Source of the DNA: Haloquadratum walsbyi J07HQW1
GTDB lineage: Archaea; Halobacteriota; Halobacteria; Halobacteriales; Haloferacaceae
Length of the DNA stretch: 64,000 nucleotides
Direction: 5' to 3'
NCBI GenBank assembly: GCA_000415965.1
Contig: KE356560.1
Location: 1,457,862 to 1,521,861, forward strand
A model generated the notes under the pieces. That model searched no databases. It worked only from the letters and a program-made list of their open reading frames with translations, and was not told the origin of the DNA. Below, piece by piece: positions 17,603 to 27,949 of this stretch. Position 1 is the first letter of the stretch. Every line of letters begins with the position of its first letter. Made by a program: the position numbers and the translations under genes.

Positions 17603-19048
17603 TTATTTTGCTTTGAGATTATGAACAACCTCGAGCCAATCGACAATCTCGGCAGTCGGCTCAATCGCATTAACAATTGCCTCGGTTGGTTTATATGCCA
17701 TTGGAGCTTCATCAAGCACCGACTCGACAACCGATTCAGAGTAAACCCCGTCCATTGCATCCGCAAACGCTTCGAGTGATCCCTCCTTGTGTGCCTGTCG
17801 CCGACTCATAATTCGACCGGCACCATGTGGTGCTGTTTGATGAAATCTCTCGGCACCCTGACCACGTGCGAGAATTGATCCCTCAGCCATGTTGAATGGG
17901 ATGATAAGTTCTTGATCCTCACGAGCGGGGGTGGCGCCTTTCCGGATCATCAGATCATGGAAGTCAATATAATTATGAATTGATTGGAATCGACGGTCTG
18001 GGTCAATCTGGAGCGTCTCACAGATGGCTTTGCTCATCAGTTCTCGGTTCCAGCGAGCATACTGCTGAGCAAATAGCATATCGATATAATACCCGTGGGC
18101 CTCCCGACCGTCGAGCCAATCAAGATTGTTCGATTGATCATCAATCTCTGAGTGTGGTTGACTGAGGAGATCAAACACTTCGGTAATCTCTTTTCCATCA
18201 AAGTCGCGTCTGATTGATTCCTTACGAAGATGTGATTCTCCCATCCCGCCGGTCACCCATGTGTATAGTTCACCGTTACTGACTGTTTCGGGGTCAAATT
18301 TCAGATACGCATGATACTCTGATGGAAGGGCATCTCTGATAGCGTCAGCTTGTCGATACTGCGTGGCCTGGTCTTGCCAGTACTCAGCAACAGATTTCCC
18401 AAGATATCGCGACCCACTATGGACAACCAACCAGTAATCACCAGACTCACGCGCCCGTGCGAACTCGATGAAATGATTCCCACCACCTAGTGTCCCCGCA
18501 CTCCGAATCACATGACCCATCCCCTGACGCTGATTGGCGAGGACTCGCTGACAAAGTGAATTAAAATATTCACCATCATAGCCGTCAAAATCAATCCCGA
18601 GGGGATTGATCTGCCGCCCAAACTCATCTTTGTATGCTTGTTCAAACTGTCTGAACACACTATTCGCTCGTTCAAACGGAAACTCATCGATGAGATGTAT
18701 GGCGTCGGCATTGTCATGGACATCATATCCCATCGGTACCACATCACGAATACGCTGTTCACGTTCTGACCCCGAAAGGGGTAATGTCGATCCAAGTTTC
18801 GTCGCTACCATTCCACACCCGACATCCACACCAACAATATTTGGGACAACACGGTCGGGAAGCGGCATGGTAAATCCGATTGGTGCGCCCGACCCGACGT
18901 GCGTATCGGGCATAACTCGAATGGGCTCGGTGAATGCGGGATGGTCAATCAACTCTTGAATCTGCTCGATACAATTGGACTCAATGAGGCTCTCGTCATT
19001 AATGAGGATAGTGGCAGTCGTATACTCGCCTGTTAGTTCAATCGTCAT
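17603..19048 (-). CDS. rtcB: RNA-splicing ligase RtcB
   Basis: A 481-residue protein, the usual archaeal RtcB length. Key motifs are DTHVGSGAPIG (about 48-58), VGVDVGCGM with the metal-binding Cys (about 73-81), GGGNHFIEF (about 203-211), the His-rich HNYIDFHD (about 362-369) and APHGAGR (about 410-416), the last containing the His that takes up GMP. RtcB joins 2',3'-cyclic phosphate and 5'-OH RNA ends with GTP and Mn2+, acting in tRNA splicing and repair. No archease gene is adjacent here. It is monocistronic on the minus strand. Confidence 0.95.
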   Translation of the reverse strand: MTIELTGEYTTATILINDESLIESNCIEQIQELIDHPAFTEPIRVMPDTHVGSGAPIGFTMPLPDRVVPNIVGVDVGCGMVATKLGSTLPLSGSEREQRIRDVVPMGYDVHDNADAIHLIDEFPFERANSVFRQFEQAYKDEFGRQINPLGIDFDGYDGEYFNSLCQRVLANQRQGMGHVIRSAGTLGGGNHFIEFARARESGDYWLVVHSGSRYLGKSVAEYWQDQATQYRQADAIRDALPSEYHAYLKFDPETVSNGELYTWVTGGMGESHLRKESIRRDFDGKEITEVFDLLSQPHSEIDDQSNNLDWLDGREAHGYYIDMLFAQQYARWNRELMSKAICETLQIDPDRRFQSIHNYIDFHDLMIRKGATPAREDQELIIPFNMAEGSILARGQGAERFHQTAPHGAGRIMSRRQAHKEGSLEAFADAMDGVYSESVVESVLDEAPMAYKPTEAIVNAIEPTAEIVDWLEVVHNLKAK

Positions 19049-19319
19049 AGTGGATACACAATCTTGAGACTGATATCTGTAGTGTAGTTACTTCCCCACG
19101 TGTAAACGGGTGGGTTCTCATACTGTCCCCGTCAGGTGTCAGTGACTTACGTCTCCTTGCGAGTGCGGGCTATGATAATCTCTGATCACTATCTCACTAT
19201 GTCGACAATAACAATTCAGATGCGTCCACACAACGGTTTCATAACTGATGTTACCCAGTTCAATCTGGTGAGTCTGTGATGATGAATACCATCATATATC
19301 TATTGAGGATGTCAAGATG

Positions 19320-19984
<665 letters not shown>

Positions 19985-19985
<1 letters not shown>

Positions 19986-20430
19986 ATATTCTTCAATCGG
20001 CAGACCGCGATATGAGTCGCTCTGCGTTGCTGTCTGCCTGGCAGTATCAGCGACTGTACTTCCTCCAGTACCCTCAATCAGTGCCACACTCGTTGCGAGG
20101 ATGACGACGATAATCATAATAAAATACCTAGCAGTCGAACCGAGGAAGCTCACAAGATATGATGCAGTTGTCGCTCCATCTTCAGATCCAACCCGAAGCC
20201 CAGCGATTAGTCCGACGACAGGTCCGAGTAAAAAATAATGGTGAGTATAACAAAAGTGAGGATTCCACTCACGAGTGCACTTGCTGATCCCAACTGAACG
20301 ATTGTTATCCCAGCAGTAACACCAATTCCAATCCCAGCAAGTATGAAGATTCCAATTACTTGAGCGAGCGAACTGAGATGTCTGAGTTTTCTTCGCTCGT
20401 CTCCGTTGGAACCTCGGTCGTGCTTTCTAG
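19985..20430 (-). pseudogene. Broken multi-pass membrane protein gene
   Basis: Minus-strand reading from about 20430 gives RGSNGDERRKLRHL and hydrophobic segments (FILAGIGIGVTAGITIVQ, LVSGILTFVILTIIF). The frame is then lost at a run of six A (20230-20235) and resumes in another frame as LLGPVVGLIAGLRVG and RYFIMIIVVILATSVALIEG, ending DSYRGLPIEEYLIE, where IS-derived sequence begins. No start codon is found in frame at the 5' end. At least three or four transmembrane segments are recognisable. The homopolymer frameshift could be a sequencing error, but the IS junction and missing start suggest real decay. Confidence 0.55.
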
Positions 20431-20521
20431 TGTGTTCTCAGCTAATATATGTTATACCGTGAATATAAATATTAGAATAGTTCCCAATCATTACATTATT
20501 GCTCTCAGGGATATGAATAAC

Positions 20522-20565
20522 CCGTCTTGGGGTCACATCTTCGTCCAAGCCCCGAGACATTCTCA
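20522..20565 (+). repeat. Solo IS right-end-like hairpin (CTTGGGGTCA type), copy 2
   Basis: CTTGGGG...CCCCGAG forms an imperfect stem with a loop of about 16 bases. The same sequence follows the decayed tnpB at 6140-6172 and recurs at 46712-46755, with most bases in common among the three, so it is probably the right end of one tnpB subfamily left as a solo copy. Confidence 0.45.
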
Positions 20566-20626
20566 CCGGTCGCTGGTGAAATAACCTATCTGTGAATCCT
20601 GCGTCTGTGAGAAAGTTATTTATTTG

Positions 20627-20842
20627 ATGTCGCTGAATCGTCAAGAGATGATAGAGCGTGTGTCCGAGCAATTAAATGATTTCGTGAGCACAGATAGTAA
20701 AATCACATTTCTGTTTGTTATACTTGGTCTTGCGTCGTGGCTTGGTGCACAGGTCATAACCGACAGTCAACAAATTCAATTAATCGTGCTCTTCACAGTC
20801 GGAATCATTATTCCGACACTCATCAACGAGTTGCGAGAATAA
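20627..20842 (+). CDS. Small two-helix membrane protein, hypothetical
   Basis: 71 residues starting MSLNRQEMIERVSEQLND, then two hydrophobic segments (KITFLFVILGLASWLGAQVI and LIVLFTVGIIIPTLI) and a short charged end (NELRE). A TTG one codon upstream is not needed. It is probably inserted in the cytoplasmic membrane. No family is recognised and no operon partner is present. Confidence 0.6.
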   Translation: MSLNRQEMIERVSEQLNDFVSTDSKITFLFVILGLASWLGAQVITDSQQIQLIVLFTVGIIIPTLINELRE

Positions 20843-20964
20843 CCTCTTTCAGGACAAAAATTCACTTTCTGTCGAGAGTGTAATATGTGACGTACTCAGT
20901 TTATTTGACTGCCTCTTTTCACACGCCGTGAGGTCTTATCTGTACTTCGCTCTTATTAAATCCG

Positions 20965-21732
20965 TTAGCGTTCTTGATCGGTCGGTCGGATTAACATTTC
21001 ATTTACATTAACATGTTGTGGCTGAGTGACAGCGTATGCGATTGCGCGGGCAATGTCCTCGCTTTCAAGTGGTGTCATTGATTCGAGCAGCCCTTTTTCG
21101 ATTCGCTGTTTGATTTCTTCATCAGGAATATGATCTTGAAGTTCAGTATCAACCGCGCCCGGTTCAATAATCGTCGTCCGAATACCGTCCGCTGTGACCT
21201 CCTGCCGGACGGCCTCAGTAAAGGCGTTCACCCCAAATTTCGTTGCATTATATCCTGAACTCGTCGCACTTGCCCGCCGACCAGCGGTCGATGAGATGTT
21301 CACGATGTGCCCGGCATCTTGCTCTTGCATAACCGGAAGTGCAGCATGAGTAAGATTCATCAATCCGAGAAGATTGACCTCGATCATCTGTCTGAAATTT
21401 GCACGATCGGCTCGCTCAACTGGTTCAAGTAACATCACACCTGCATTATTAACCAGGATATCAATCGACCCGAACTCATCAACGGTTGCGTCGACGAGTG
21501 CTTCGATATCATCTTCTTCTGTCACATCGGTTGGAGCGACAAGTGCTTCACCTCCTGCTGCGTCGATCTGTTCGGCTAATGTCACAAGCTCGTCCTCACG
21601 ACGAGCAGCAAGGACAACGTTGGCACCCCGAGAACTCAGCGTTTCAGCTGTTGCTTCTCCAATCCCTGATGATGCGCCGGTCACGATTGCGGTTTGCCCA
21701 TTGAGTTCAGAATGAATTTCCGTCGACATCAT
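20965..21732 (-). CDS. SDR-family NAD(P)-dependent oxidoreductase
   Basis: About 255 residues from the ATG at 21732. A classical short-chain dehydrogenase: TGASSGIG cofactor motif near residues 18-25, NNAG at about 93-96, catalytic Ser in NISSTAG and the Y-x3-K pair in SGYNATKFG (about 160-168), then EPGAVDTEL. Arg residues after the second strand (AARREDE) suggest NADP preference. The C-terminus matches the group often annotated as serine/3-hydroxypropionate-type (YdfG-like) dehydrogenases. The substrate is unknown. It is cytosolic and monocistronic. Confidence 0.9.
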   Translation of the reverse strand: MMSTEIHSELNGQTAIVTGASSGIGEATAETLSSRGANVVLAARREDELVTLAEQIDAAGGEALVAPTDVTEEDDIEALVDATVDEFGSIDILVNNAGVMLLEPVERADRANFRQMIEVNLLGLMNLTHAALPVMQEQDAGHIVNISSTAGRRASATSSGYNATKFGVNAFTEAVRQEVTADGIRTTIIEPGAVDTELQDHIPDEEIKQRIEKGLLESMTPLESEDIARAIAYAVTQPQHVNVNEMLIRPTDQER

Positions 21733-21738
21733 GGACAC

Positions 21739-22735
21739 TAATTTCTCCAGTTAATATGAGGGTGTTGTTACGCACGCGGAGTATTAGTATCATCATCATC
21801 ATCAATATCATACGATATACCTCAATGGCTCGGAGTGCGTATCATGAAACAATGGTTCCACCACGGTTTGTTACGGAAGTGTGAGAATAAAGCCCGTGTG
21901 CTTTCACGCAGGGATCAATCCGGCATCCAACGACACCGCCCACTGTCGATAGTATTGAGTTTCATTCCAAACAATTGTCGAGGGTTCGATCACACTGCAC
22001 AGTGACGACTTTCCCCACACACGACGGTTTCACCATCTATTGGTCTTCGACCACCGACCGAGGCGAGTACCAAGCACAGACTAATCCGTCACGTCCTCGT
22101 CACTGAGACACGCAATCCCCAAGCAGTATTGCTGTTGAGGCGCTTAGCACGTCTAAATGGGAAGGCTCCGTTGACAGCGCTATCTTCTTTCATTAGGATG
22201 TATGTCCTCGGTAATAACTTGACGGCTCCCATCAACGAGTCAGGTCACGCGAAAGCGAAGCGGAACAAAACGGAGTGTCTTTGAATCCCGAGGAAACACG
22301 GCTCCTCAAACTCCATTCGTGAATCCCCACAGGGAGGCGAAGAGGATGTTAAAGAGGCTTGAGTAATCACGCAATCGAGTGTGTACCCCACAATGGAGCT
22401 GCGGAACGATTCTTTGCTGCATACGCTAACAGCAGTATAATACTTTTTTGAGACTCCGGTGCAGATCGAACAGTGGGTATTCGCCGACACGACTGCAAAG
22501 TGAGGCTCGCTCCGAGATAGAATGCTCCAACGACAAAGGCGAATACGGCTGATATCCAGCAGAGAATAAACGCAATCTGGCTAGCTCTCAGCATTATCTC
22601 TCGGCAGAATATGTCTTTGGTTGTTATGATACTCGAATATGCCATACACTCATCATAAATGGTGTCGTTGACACACAGCAGCATCATCTGTTTCACGAGG
22701 GATACCACATGTAGTAATGACACCATTAAAACCGG
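21739..22735. other. Gene-poor gap with probable transposase remnants
   Basis: About 1 kb without a whole gene. Near 21783-21805 is a run of ATC trinucleotides. Near 21960-22060 a plus-strand frame reads IVEGSITLHSDDFPH, which faintly resembles the catalytic region of a DDE transposase. Near 22300-22350 there is GAATCCCC...GAGGATGTTAA, like other IS1341 right ends in the window. A minus-strand hydrophobic piece (about 22580-22500, IAFILCWISAVFAFVVGAFYLG) may be the remains of a membrane protein. None of these can be called a functional gene. Confidence 0.4.
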
Positions 22736-22804
22736 GTGTATTCACAGTATCATAGGACAGCAGGAAGATGCTTCGGCGAGGAGTCCTTTATTGATTCTAT
22801 CTGT

Positions 22805-24703
22805 ATGTCTGTGAGAAATCTCTCAGAACGGTTTAGACATAACTCTGTTTTATCGATGTATCTTACACATTGGACACAGTATCGAAAGTACATTCTTATT
22901 GCTGTTGTCTCTGGGGCGGTTGGAACGGCGCTGACACAAATTCCACAGATTGCGTTCGGACTTGTCATTGAGGTCATTGACCCAAGTGTGACGCAATCGC
23001 AGTTTCCATTTGCTGACTCATTACTCTCTTCAAGCGCACAAAAACGGACGACCCAGGTGAGTGTGATATTTTTTATTGCGATATTTCTGATTGCTATGTT
23101 CCGATTCGTTTCAGGGTATCTGTGGGACGTGTTTAAAGAATCATTTCAAAAGAGCGTCCGCGTCGATTGCTATGAGTCCATTCAGGAACTTCACCCAAGA
23201 CGATTTATCCAGCACTCTTCAGGCGAATATCTCAGTGTTATCGAATCGGATGTGAAACAGGTTGGTGACCTTCCGCGGACGGTTCTCTCTGGTGTCTCAA
23301 ACGATATCGTGAATGTCTTCACCACCGGTATTGTGTTATTCTCACTCAATTGGCAATTCTCACTCCTTTTGCTCACCCCAGTTCCGCTCATCGGGTGGTA
23401 TGCACTGAGATTCAATCGTGTTATTGAACCACTCTATCAAGAGACAAGAAAAAGCTCAGCGTCTCTCACCGAGCAGCTTTCTTCAAGCATTCGAGGCATA
23501 CTCACGGTGCGGTCATATGTCGCAGAAGAAAGAGAAATAAAGCGGGTCCAGGAGGCATCGGAGAGCGTGCAAGACACGCGCTTAGCTGTGTCGAAGACGT
23601 GGCTCTCATATGCGCAGGTATTTGGGGTAACATCGCGATTTAGTAGCTTTCTCGTGTTGTCTGTCGGTGCATTTTGGGTAATCAACGGTCCACCGCTGTT
23701 TTTCACCCAGTCATTAACGACTGGTGAGTTGGCTGTTTTCTTTACAAATGCAACGTTACTGATTCAGCCCGCAACGAGTCTACGCTCGTATGTGGACGAG
23801 TATAAGGATGCAAAGGCCTCTGCTGATAGGGTGTACAATATCATGCAGGTACAGACCGATGATGCAAAACAGTTTGATGATAGATTTAGCGGAATAGATG
23901 GGGATATTCGATTTGAGGAGGTGAGTTTCTCATATTCATTTGATACGACAGACCCACTTAACCAGTTAAATAATGCGAGTGATGACGCTGACACTGATAC
24001 TCATCAGGATGAGCCATTCGCATTTGGTCCGGTTGATTGTCGGATCAAGCCTGGGGAGACAGTTGGCGTCGTCGGTCGATCGGGGTCAGGAAAAACCACA
24101 TTTATCCGGTTACTCCTGCGGTTTATTGACGTCGATACTGGAACGATACGGGTAGATAATAACGATATCTCTGAATACGACCCAAAGAGTCTCCGAGATC
24201 ATATTGGATATGTTGAACAACAGCCATACATCTTTGATTCAACACTCGAAGATAACATTCGATATGGAAATGTTTCAGCAACTGAAGCGGAACTCGAAAG
24301 GGCAATTGAAACAGCCGCATTGCAAGGACCAATTGCGGCAATGGAGGATGGTCTCAAAACAAGTCTTGGCGAATCCGGCAGTCGAATGTCAGGTGGGGAA
24401 AAACAACGTGTTGCTATTGCACGGGCGATTCTCTCTGATCCGGAAGTGCTCGTGTTCGATGAGGCGACGAGTCACGTTGATAATATCACAGAAAGTAAGA
24501 TACAAACCGCAATCGAGGAGGCAACACAAGACAGAACAACGATCATCATTGCCCATCGACTGTCAACAATACGGAATGCTGATAGGATATTTGTGCTTGA
24601 TGATGGGAATATTGTCGAACAGGGAACACATGAGAATCTGCTCGGGATTGAAGATGGATTGTACAATGAGCTGTGGTCGAAGCATGTCGGGAAAGTGTCT
24701 TAA
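22805..24703 (+). CDS. ABC exporter, fused membrane and ATPase domains
   Basis: 632 residues from MSVRNLSERF (the frame is open to 22736 but the extra residues are not typical). The N-terminal half (about 30-330) is an ABC type-1 exporter membrane domain with six hydrophobic segments. The C-terminal half is the nucleotide-binding domain: Walker A GRSGSGKTT, Q-loop VEQQPYIFD, signature MSGGEKQRVAIARAI (Met in place of the usual Leu), Walker B VLVFDEATS and H-loop IAHRLST. An acidic insertion between the domains (ASDDADTDTHQDE) is haloarchaeal. It probably works as a homodimer exporting lipid, drug or peptide; the substrate is unknown. It is monocistronic. Confidence 0.9.
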   Translation: MSVRNLSERFRHNSVLSMYLTHWTQYRKYILIAVVSGAVGTALTQIPQIAFGLVIEVIDPSVTQSQFPFADSLLSSSAQKRTTQVSVIFFIAIFLIAMFRFVSGYLWDVFKESFQKSVRVDCYESIQELHPRRFIQHSSGEYLSVIESDVKQVGDLPRTVLSGVSNDIVNVFTTGIVLFSLNWQFSLLLLTPVPLIGWYALRFNRVIEPLYQETRKSSASLTEQLSSSIRGILTVRSYVAEEREIKRVQEASESVQDTRLAVSKTWLSYAQVFGVTSRFSSFLVLSVGAFWVINGPPLFFTQSLTTGELAVFFTNATLLIQPATSLRSYVDEYKDAKASADRVYNIMQVQTDDAKQFDDRFSGIDGDIRFEEVSFSYSFDTTDPLNQLNNASDDADTDTHQDEPFAFGPVDCRIKPGETVGVVGRSGSGKTTFIRLLLRFIDVDTGTIRVDNNDISEYDPKSLRDHIGYVEQQPYIFDSTLEDNIRYGNVSATEAELERAIETAALQGPIAAMEDGLKTSLGESGSRMSGGEKQRVAIARAILSDPEVLVFDEATSHVDNITESKIQTAIEEATQDRTTIIIAHRLSTIRNADRIFVLDDGNIVEQGTHENLLGIEDGLYNELWSKHVGKVS

Positions 24704-24867
24704 TACCATCTCATAACACTGTTGTTGTTGATGATCCTCTCAGTCTTGTCGGGTTTCTGGATCTTCTGAATGTGCCCAGTCATAAAGCAATTACAGTGAC
24801 ACATGAACAGAATACACGGTGGAGTCAATCCAGAAAGGCAGAGGCAGAGGCAAAGGCAAAAATAGAG

Positions 24868-25431
24868 TTATTCTTCACTACTTAATGGATTGATAGCGAC
24901 ACCGATATTATACGCTCCAGGATCTGCCGTATCGTCGAGTTCGGCGTTAATCCGGATGGTGCCGGTTTCACCACCGGGGATTTTCATGACAAATACCCCC
25001 TTATCGGTCTTCACTGCCCCATCAGCTGCGTTTGCATCATCGACATTTGCATCGTTATCTGTGCCTGGACCCTCTGTTGGATCATTTTCATACCCAACAG
25101 CAACATCAATTACATCTGATGTTTTCACCGCAATCTGCGCGCTTAATTTATCTGCGGCACTGTTCTGGACTGTCGGACTGAATTGAACCTCATCACCGTT
25201 GTTGAGTTCGACCGCAGCCTGAAAACTCCGATTGTCATCGCTTACTCGGGCGAACTCAGCATCGGTGTCCCCAGCTATTCCGACATCGGTCACTGTCAGT
25301 GCTTGCTCAGTCTGCACATCGGTCTCGCCCTCGACACTTCCTTGGATGCCTGAGTCAGCGGTAGTGACTCCGGCACCTGCCGCGGCGACACCCGCTGTGG
25401 TGAGTATGACTGACCGTCTACTAAGCATCAT
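24868..25431 (-). CDS. Tat-exported protein, hypothetical
   Basis: 187 residues from MMLSRRSVIL. Twin arginine (SRRSVIL) followed by a hydrophobic alanine/glycine run (TTAGVAAAGAGVTTA) gives a Tat signal; no lipobox is seen, so the mature protein may be released. The rest is acidic and beta-rich, with ELNNGDEVQFSPTVQN and KIPGGETGTIRINAELDD, like the secreted haloarchaeal proteins that resemble SipW-dependent or pilus-associated beta sandwiches. No catalytic motif is seen. It is divergent from nothing and convergent with the ABC exporter. Confidence 0.7.
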   Translation of the reverse strand: MMLSRRSVILTTAGVAAAGAGVTTADSGIQGSVEGETDVQTEQALTVTDVGIAGDTDAEFARVSDDNRSFQAAVELNNGDEVQFSPTVQNSAADKLSAQIAVKTSDVIDVAVGYENDPTEGPGTDNDANVDDANAADGAVKTDKGVFVMKIPGGETGTIRINAELDDTADPGAYNIGVAINPLSSEE

Positions 25432-25533
25432 CGCTGTGAGAACGTATGTCCCCTTGACATATGATACTAACGATTTCGAAAGTAATTGGTTTCGTTGACG
25501 AAAGTTATTACCACAGATCGATGCGTTCCCCAT

Positions 25534-26299
25534 ATGCGCATGCCGTCTGTGACAGTAACTCAGATCACAAGAGTTCGTTACTGTATTGAGAACCCTTCAA
25601 TTACATCGGAATAAATGTTAAATACACGTAGACACAGGCAGATTCATCGCAACAGCTCACCCTAACAACGGATATCTCAAGCTAGCAGTTATACTGCAAT
25701 CCTAACCCGCACTGTGTTTCGCTATTTCAGCCCCTCTGACATTGGGATAATTACATCGCGTGCAATGCCCCGTGCATATTTAGTATCATACAATCGACCA
25801 AGTCCATATGAGCATCTTCGAAGTCCTTGCTCATGCTCTTGCACTGGTACTGGAAACTGTATTCTCACAGCTGTGTGATACCGAGCAATCGACGGAGAGT
25901 GACGACAGCACAGCAGAACAAACGGAGACAACAAGATCACAATATAGGAACTAAACGTTCGTAGCTGTCTGTCTACAGCCTGGATCACTCACTCTGATAT
26001 ATACGATTTTATGACGAATATGACATATGAAACGCTGATACATATTACAATCAAACCGATGGGGTCGTATTTGATCGATGATCTACCTCCCAGTTCAGTC
26101 ATGTCATTGTGAGCGGATTTTTTGACGTGCCTCTGAGAGATCAGTCTGTTCAGTGGATTCATACCTTTTTTGCAGTCCGTTATCGAGAGGAGTCACAATC
26201 TGGTAATTTATTTTAGCTCAACTTTTTGATGCTTGCTAACCAGACCCTATCATATACCGGTCAAACAGCACTTGCCGAGCTATCTACTCTCTGTACGTT
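25534..26299. other. Intergenic gap before tnpB relic, little content
   Basis: Apart from one possible 48-codon frame at 25808-25954, I see no supported gene, RNA or repeat in this gap of about 770 bases. The part from 25990 to 26300 is AT-rich. Confidence 0.45.
25808..25954 (+). CDS. Possible 48-residue small protein
   Basis: ATG opens MSIFEVLAHALALVLETVF, an amphipathic or hydrophobic helix, followed by a Ser/Thr/Glu/Asp tail ending SQYRN. The acidic tail after a hydrophobic helix suits a small haloarchaeal protein, but nothing else supports it. Confidence 0.3.
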   Translation: MSIFEVLAHALALVLETVFSQLCDTEQSTESDDSTAEQTETTRSQYRN

Positions 26300-26350
26300 A
26301 TCAATGACATCCTCCCCGGCGTGAACGGCGGGGGGTTCCTCCGTGGGAGT
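26300..26350 (-). repeat. IS1341-type right-end stem-loop
   Basis: On the minus strand, GAACCCCCCGCCGTTCACGC pairs over a short loop and is followed by the GGGGAGGATGTC tail seen at several other tnpB relics. It lies just after the end of the tnpB pseudogene at 26387, as expected for the element's right end and the 3' end of its guide-like RNA. Confidence 0.6.
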
Positions 26351-26386
26351 CTCGGCTATGCCGATTCCCCAGAGGCAACATTCCCG

Positions 26387-27689
26387 TCACGGTGGACGGT
26401 ACTCGGGTCTGTGCGCTGTTCTTTGCGACGGTGAGTGGTAGCTCCGACCAGTCGTGGTCGTCCCACTAAACCGCACGGGTCGTTCCATCGGTCTGACTGC
26501 CTGCTCTATCTGCCGCTGTAAGAACGTTTCTGATGTCGTAAGATCGGCGTGTCCTTCGAACCCACACGGACAGGTGAGCGTGTCCTGATGCTGTTTCGTT
26601 CGGACTGTCGAACCGCACTGCGGGCACTCTTGGCTGGTCCACGCTTCCGACCGGACTTCGACCTCAATCCCGTATTCCTCGGTGGGAAACGCCAGTCGCT
26701 CGGTGAGTTGCTTGAACATCCAGAAGTTGTGGATCTTCACGTTGGTTTCGACCGACCAGTGCGTTTCCAACAGGTCGATCAAGCCACCAATGTACACCGT
26801 ATCCACGCCATCCTCATGGAGTCGTTCCAGTAGGTCTCGACACAGTGTTGTGCGTGGTCTCGACGGCGAGTCCGCTTTTGATACAACCGGCGGATTCGCT
26901 TGCTACCGTACTGTCCGTCTTCAAGTTTTGACTGCAATCGAGCGACTTCTCTTGCTGTCTCACGGAACTGCTGGAACAGTTCACGGCCCTCGTACAGGCA
27001 CTGTTCGTCAGTTGTGGTAGCACAAGCGACGAGATTGTCTGCACCAATATCCAGAGCGGCTGTTTCAGAAGCCGGTGGGGTATCCCGTGCATTGTCAGAG
27101 ACAGTCACGAGTTGCGAAGCTCGGAAAGTGCTATCAGTCTCGTCGTACCACAACTTCAACTGACCTTGGTCTTTGTATTCAGGCCACGGGTCGCCAACGA
27201 TTTCCAGTCGAAGACGGCTTTTCAGGCTGTTGTGCTTGTCCCGGAGTTGTTTTCCGACAACTATCTCAAGTCTGGAGTGGTCGCCCCAGTCGATGGTCTA
27301 TACATCTTTTCGGATGATGCCTTTGAGAACACATCCGTCGTCTTCGTTGCCACGGAAGCCTGGCGGTTCCGGGTGTCCTGTGACCTGCTGGTTGTCGGGG
27401 TCGTGAAACGTGTTCTTGAGACGAAAGAATGACCACCATGCCTCACTGTTTACACGCCGGACAGTCTGGACCGTGGACGCGCCGAGAACGGCTTTGTATT
27501 TGCCTTCGAGAACGACGATATCGGCGTCCCACACGTCTTGGCTTCAAAGCTGTCCTCGTCGTTATAGCGCATGGGGCGCTGGTAATTTATCTCGTTTCAG
27601 AGAGCGGCGGAAGCGCCCAACAGGTCGCGTAGCACTTGCTCATCGTCGGCAGTGAGCAGTCGCACAGCAAACGTGTTGGTGCGATTCAT
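26387..27689 (-). pseudogene. tnpB: tnpB (IS1341-type) pseudogene, several frameshifts
   Basis: Minus-strand start at 27689 gives MNRTNTFAVRLLTADDEQ, a normal TnpB beginning, then a stop after about 30 codons. Later pieces continue in other frames: VQTVRRVNSEAWWSFF, then [20 protein letters not shown] and [19 protein letters not shown] (RuvC-I Asp present, about 27070), [15 protein letters not shown], then [18 protein letters not shown] and a Zn ribbon, CPQCG...[12 protein letters not shown], near 26620-26550. The order and content are those of a nearly full-length element broken by at least three frameshifts, so it cannot make one nuclease. A right-end stem-loop follows at 26300-26350. Confidence 0.85.
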
Positions 27690-27709
27690 GAAAACAGATT
27701 ATTATATTT

Positions 27710-27900
27710 GTATTCGTTTTATGTGCGACCACACATCGACATTTCACACACGCTCGGTGACCAAGTCACAGACTACGCAGAGGCGAACGACCTGAATCTA
27801 TCGGAAGCCTATGTAGAGATGTTAGAAGCAGGTGTCCGGCTGAACTGCGTCTGCGTGTGAGTTCGGAGAGACGCAGTGCTCAGAATGCTAGCGACTGATA
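27710..27900 (+). pseudogene. Fragment of a small IS-companion gene plus WDC repeat copy C
   Basis: Reads VTDYAEANDLNLSEAYVEML, a ribbon-helix-helix-like sequence, in a position divergent from the tnpB start, where haloarchaeal IS1341 elements often carry a small gene. It then runs into a copy of the repeat found at 10.4, 17.3 and 36.7 kb (27830-27897: CTGCGTGTGAGTTCGGAGAG). No complete frame remains. Confidence 0.4.
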
Positions 27901-27949
27901 AGGACGCACGACCTCACCGTCATGAATGGTTATCACAAGGAAATATCGA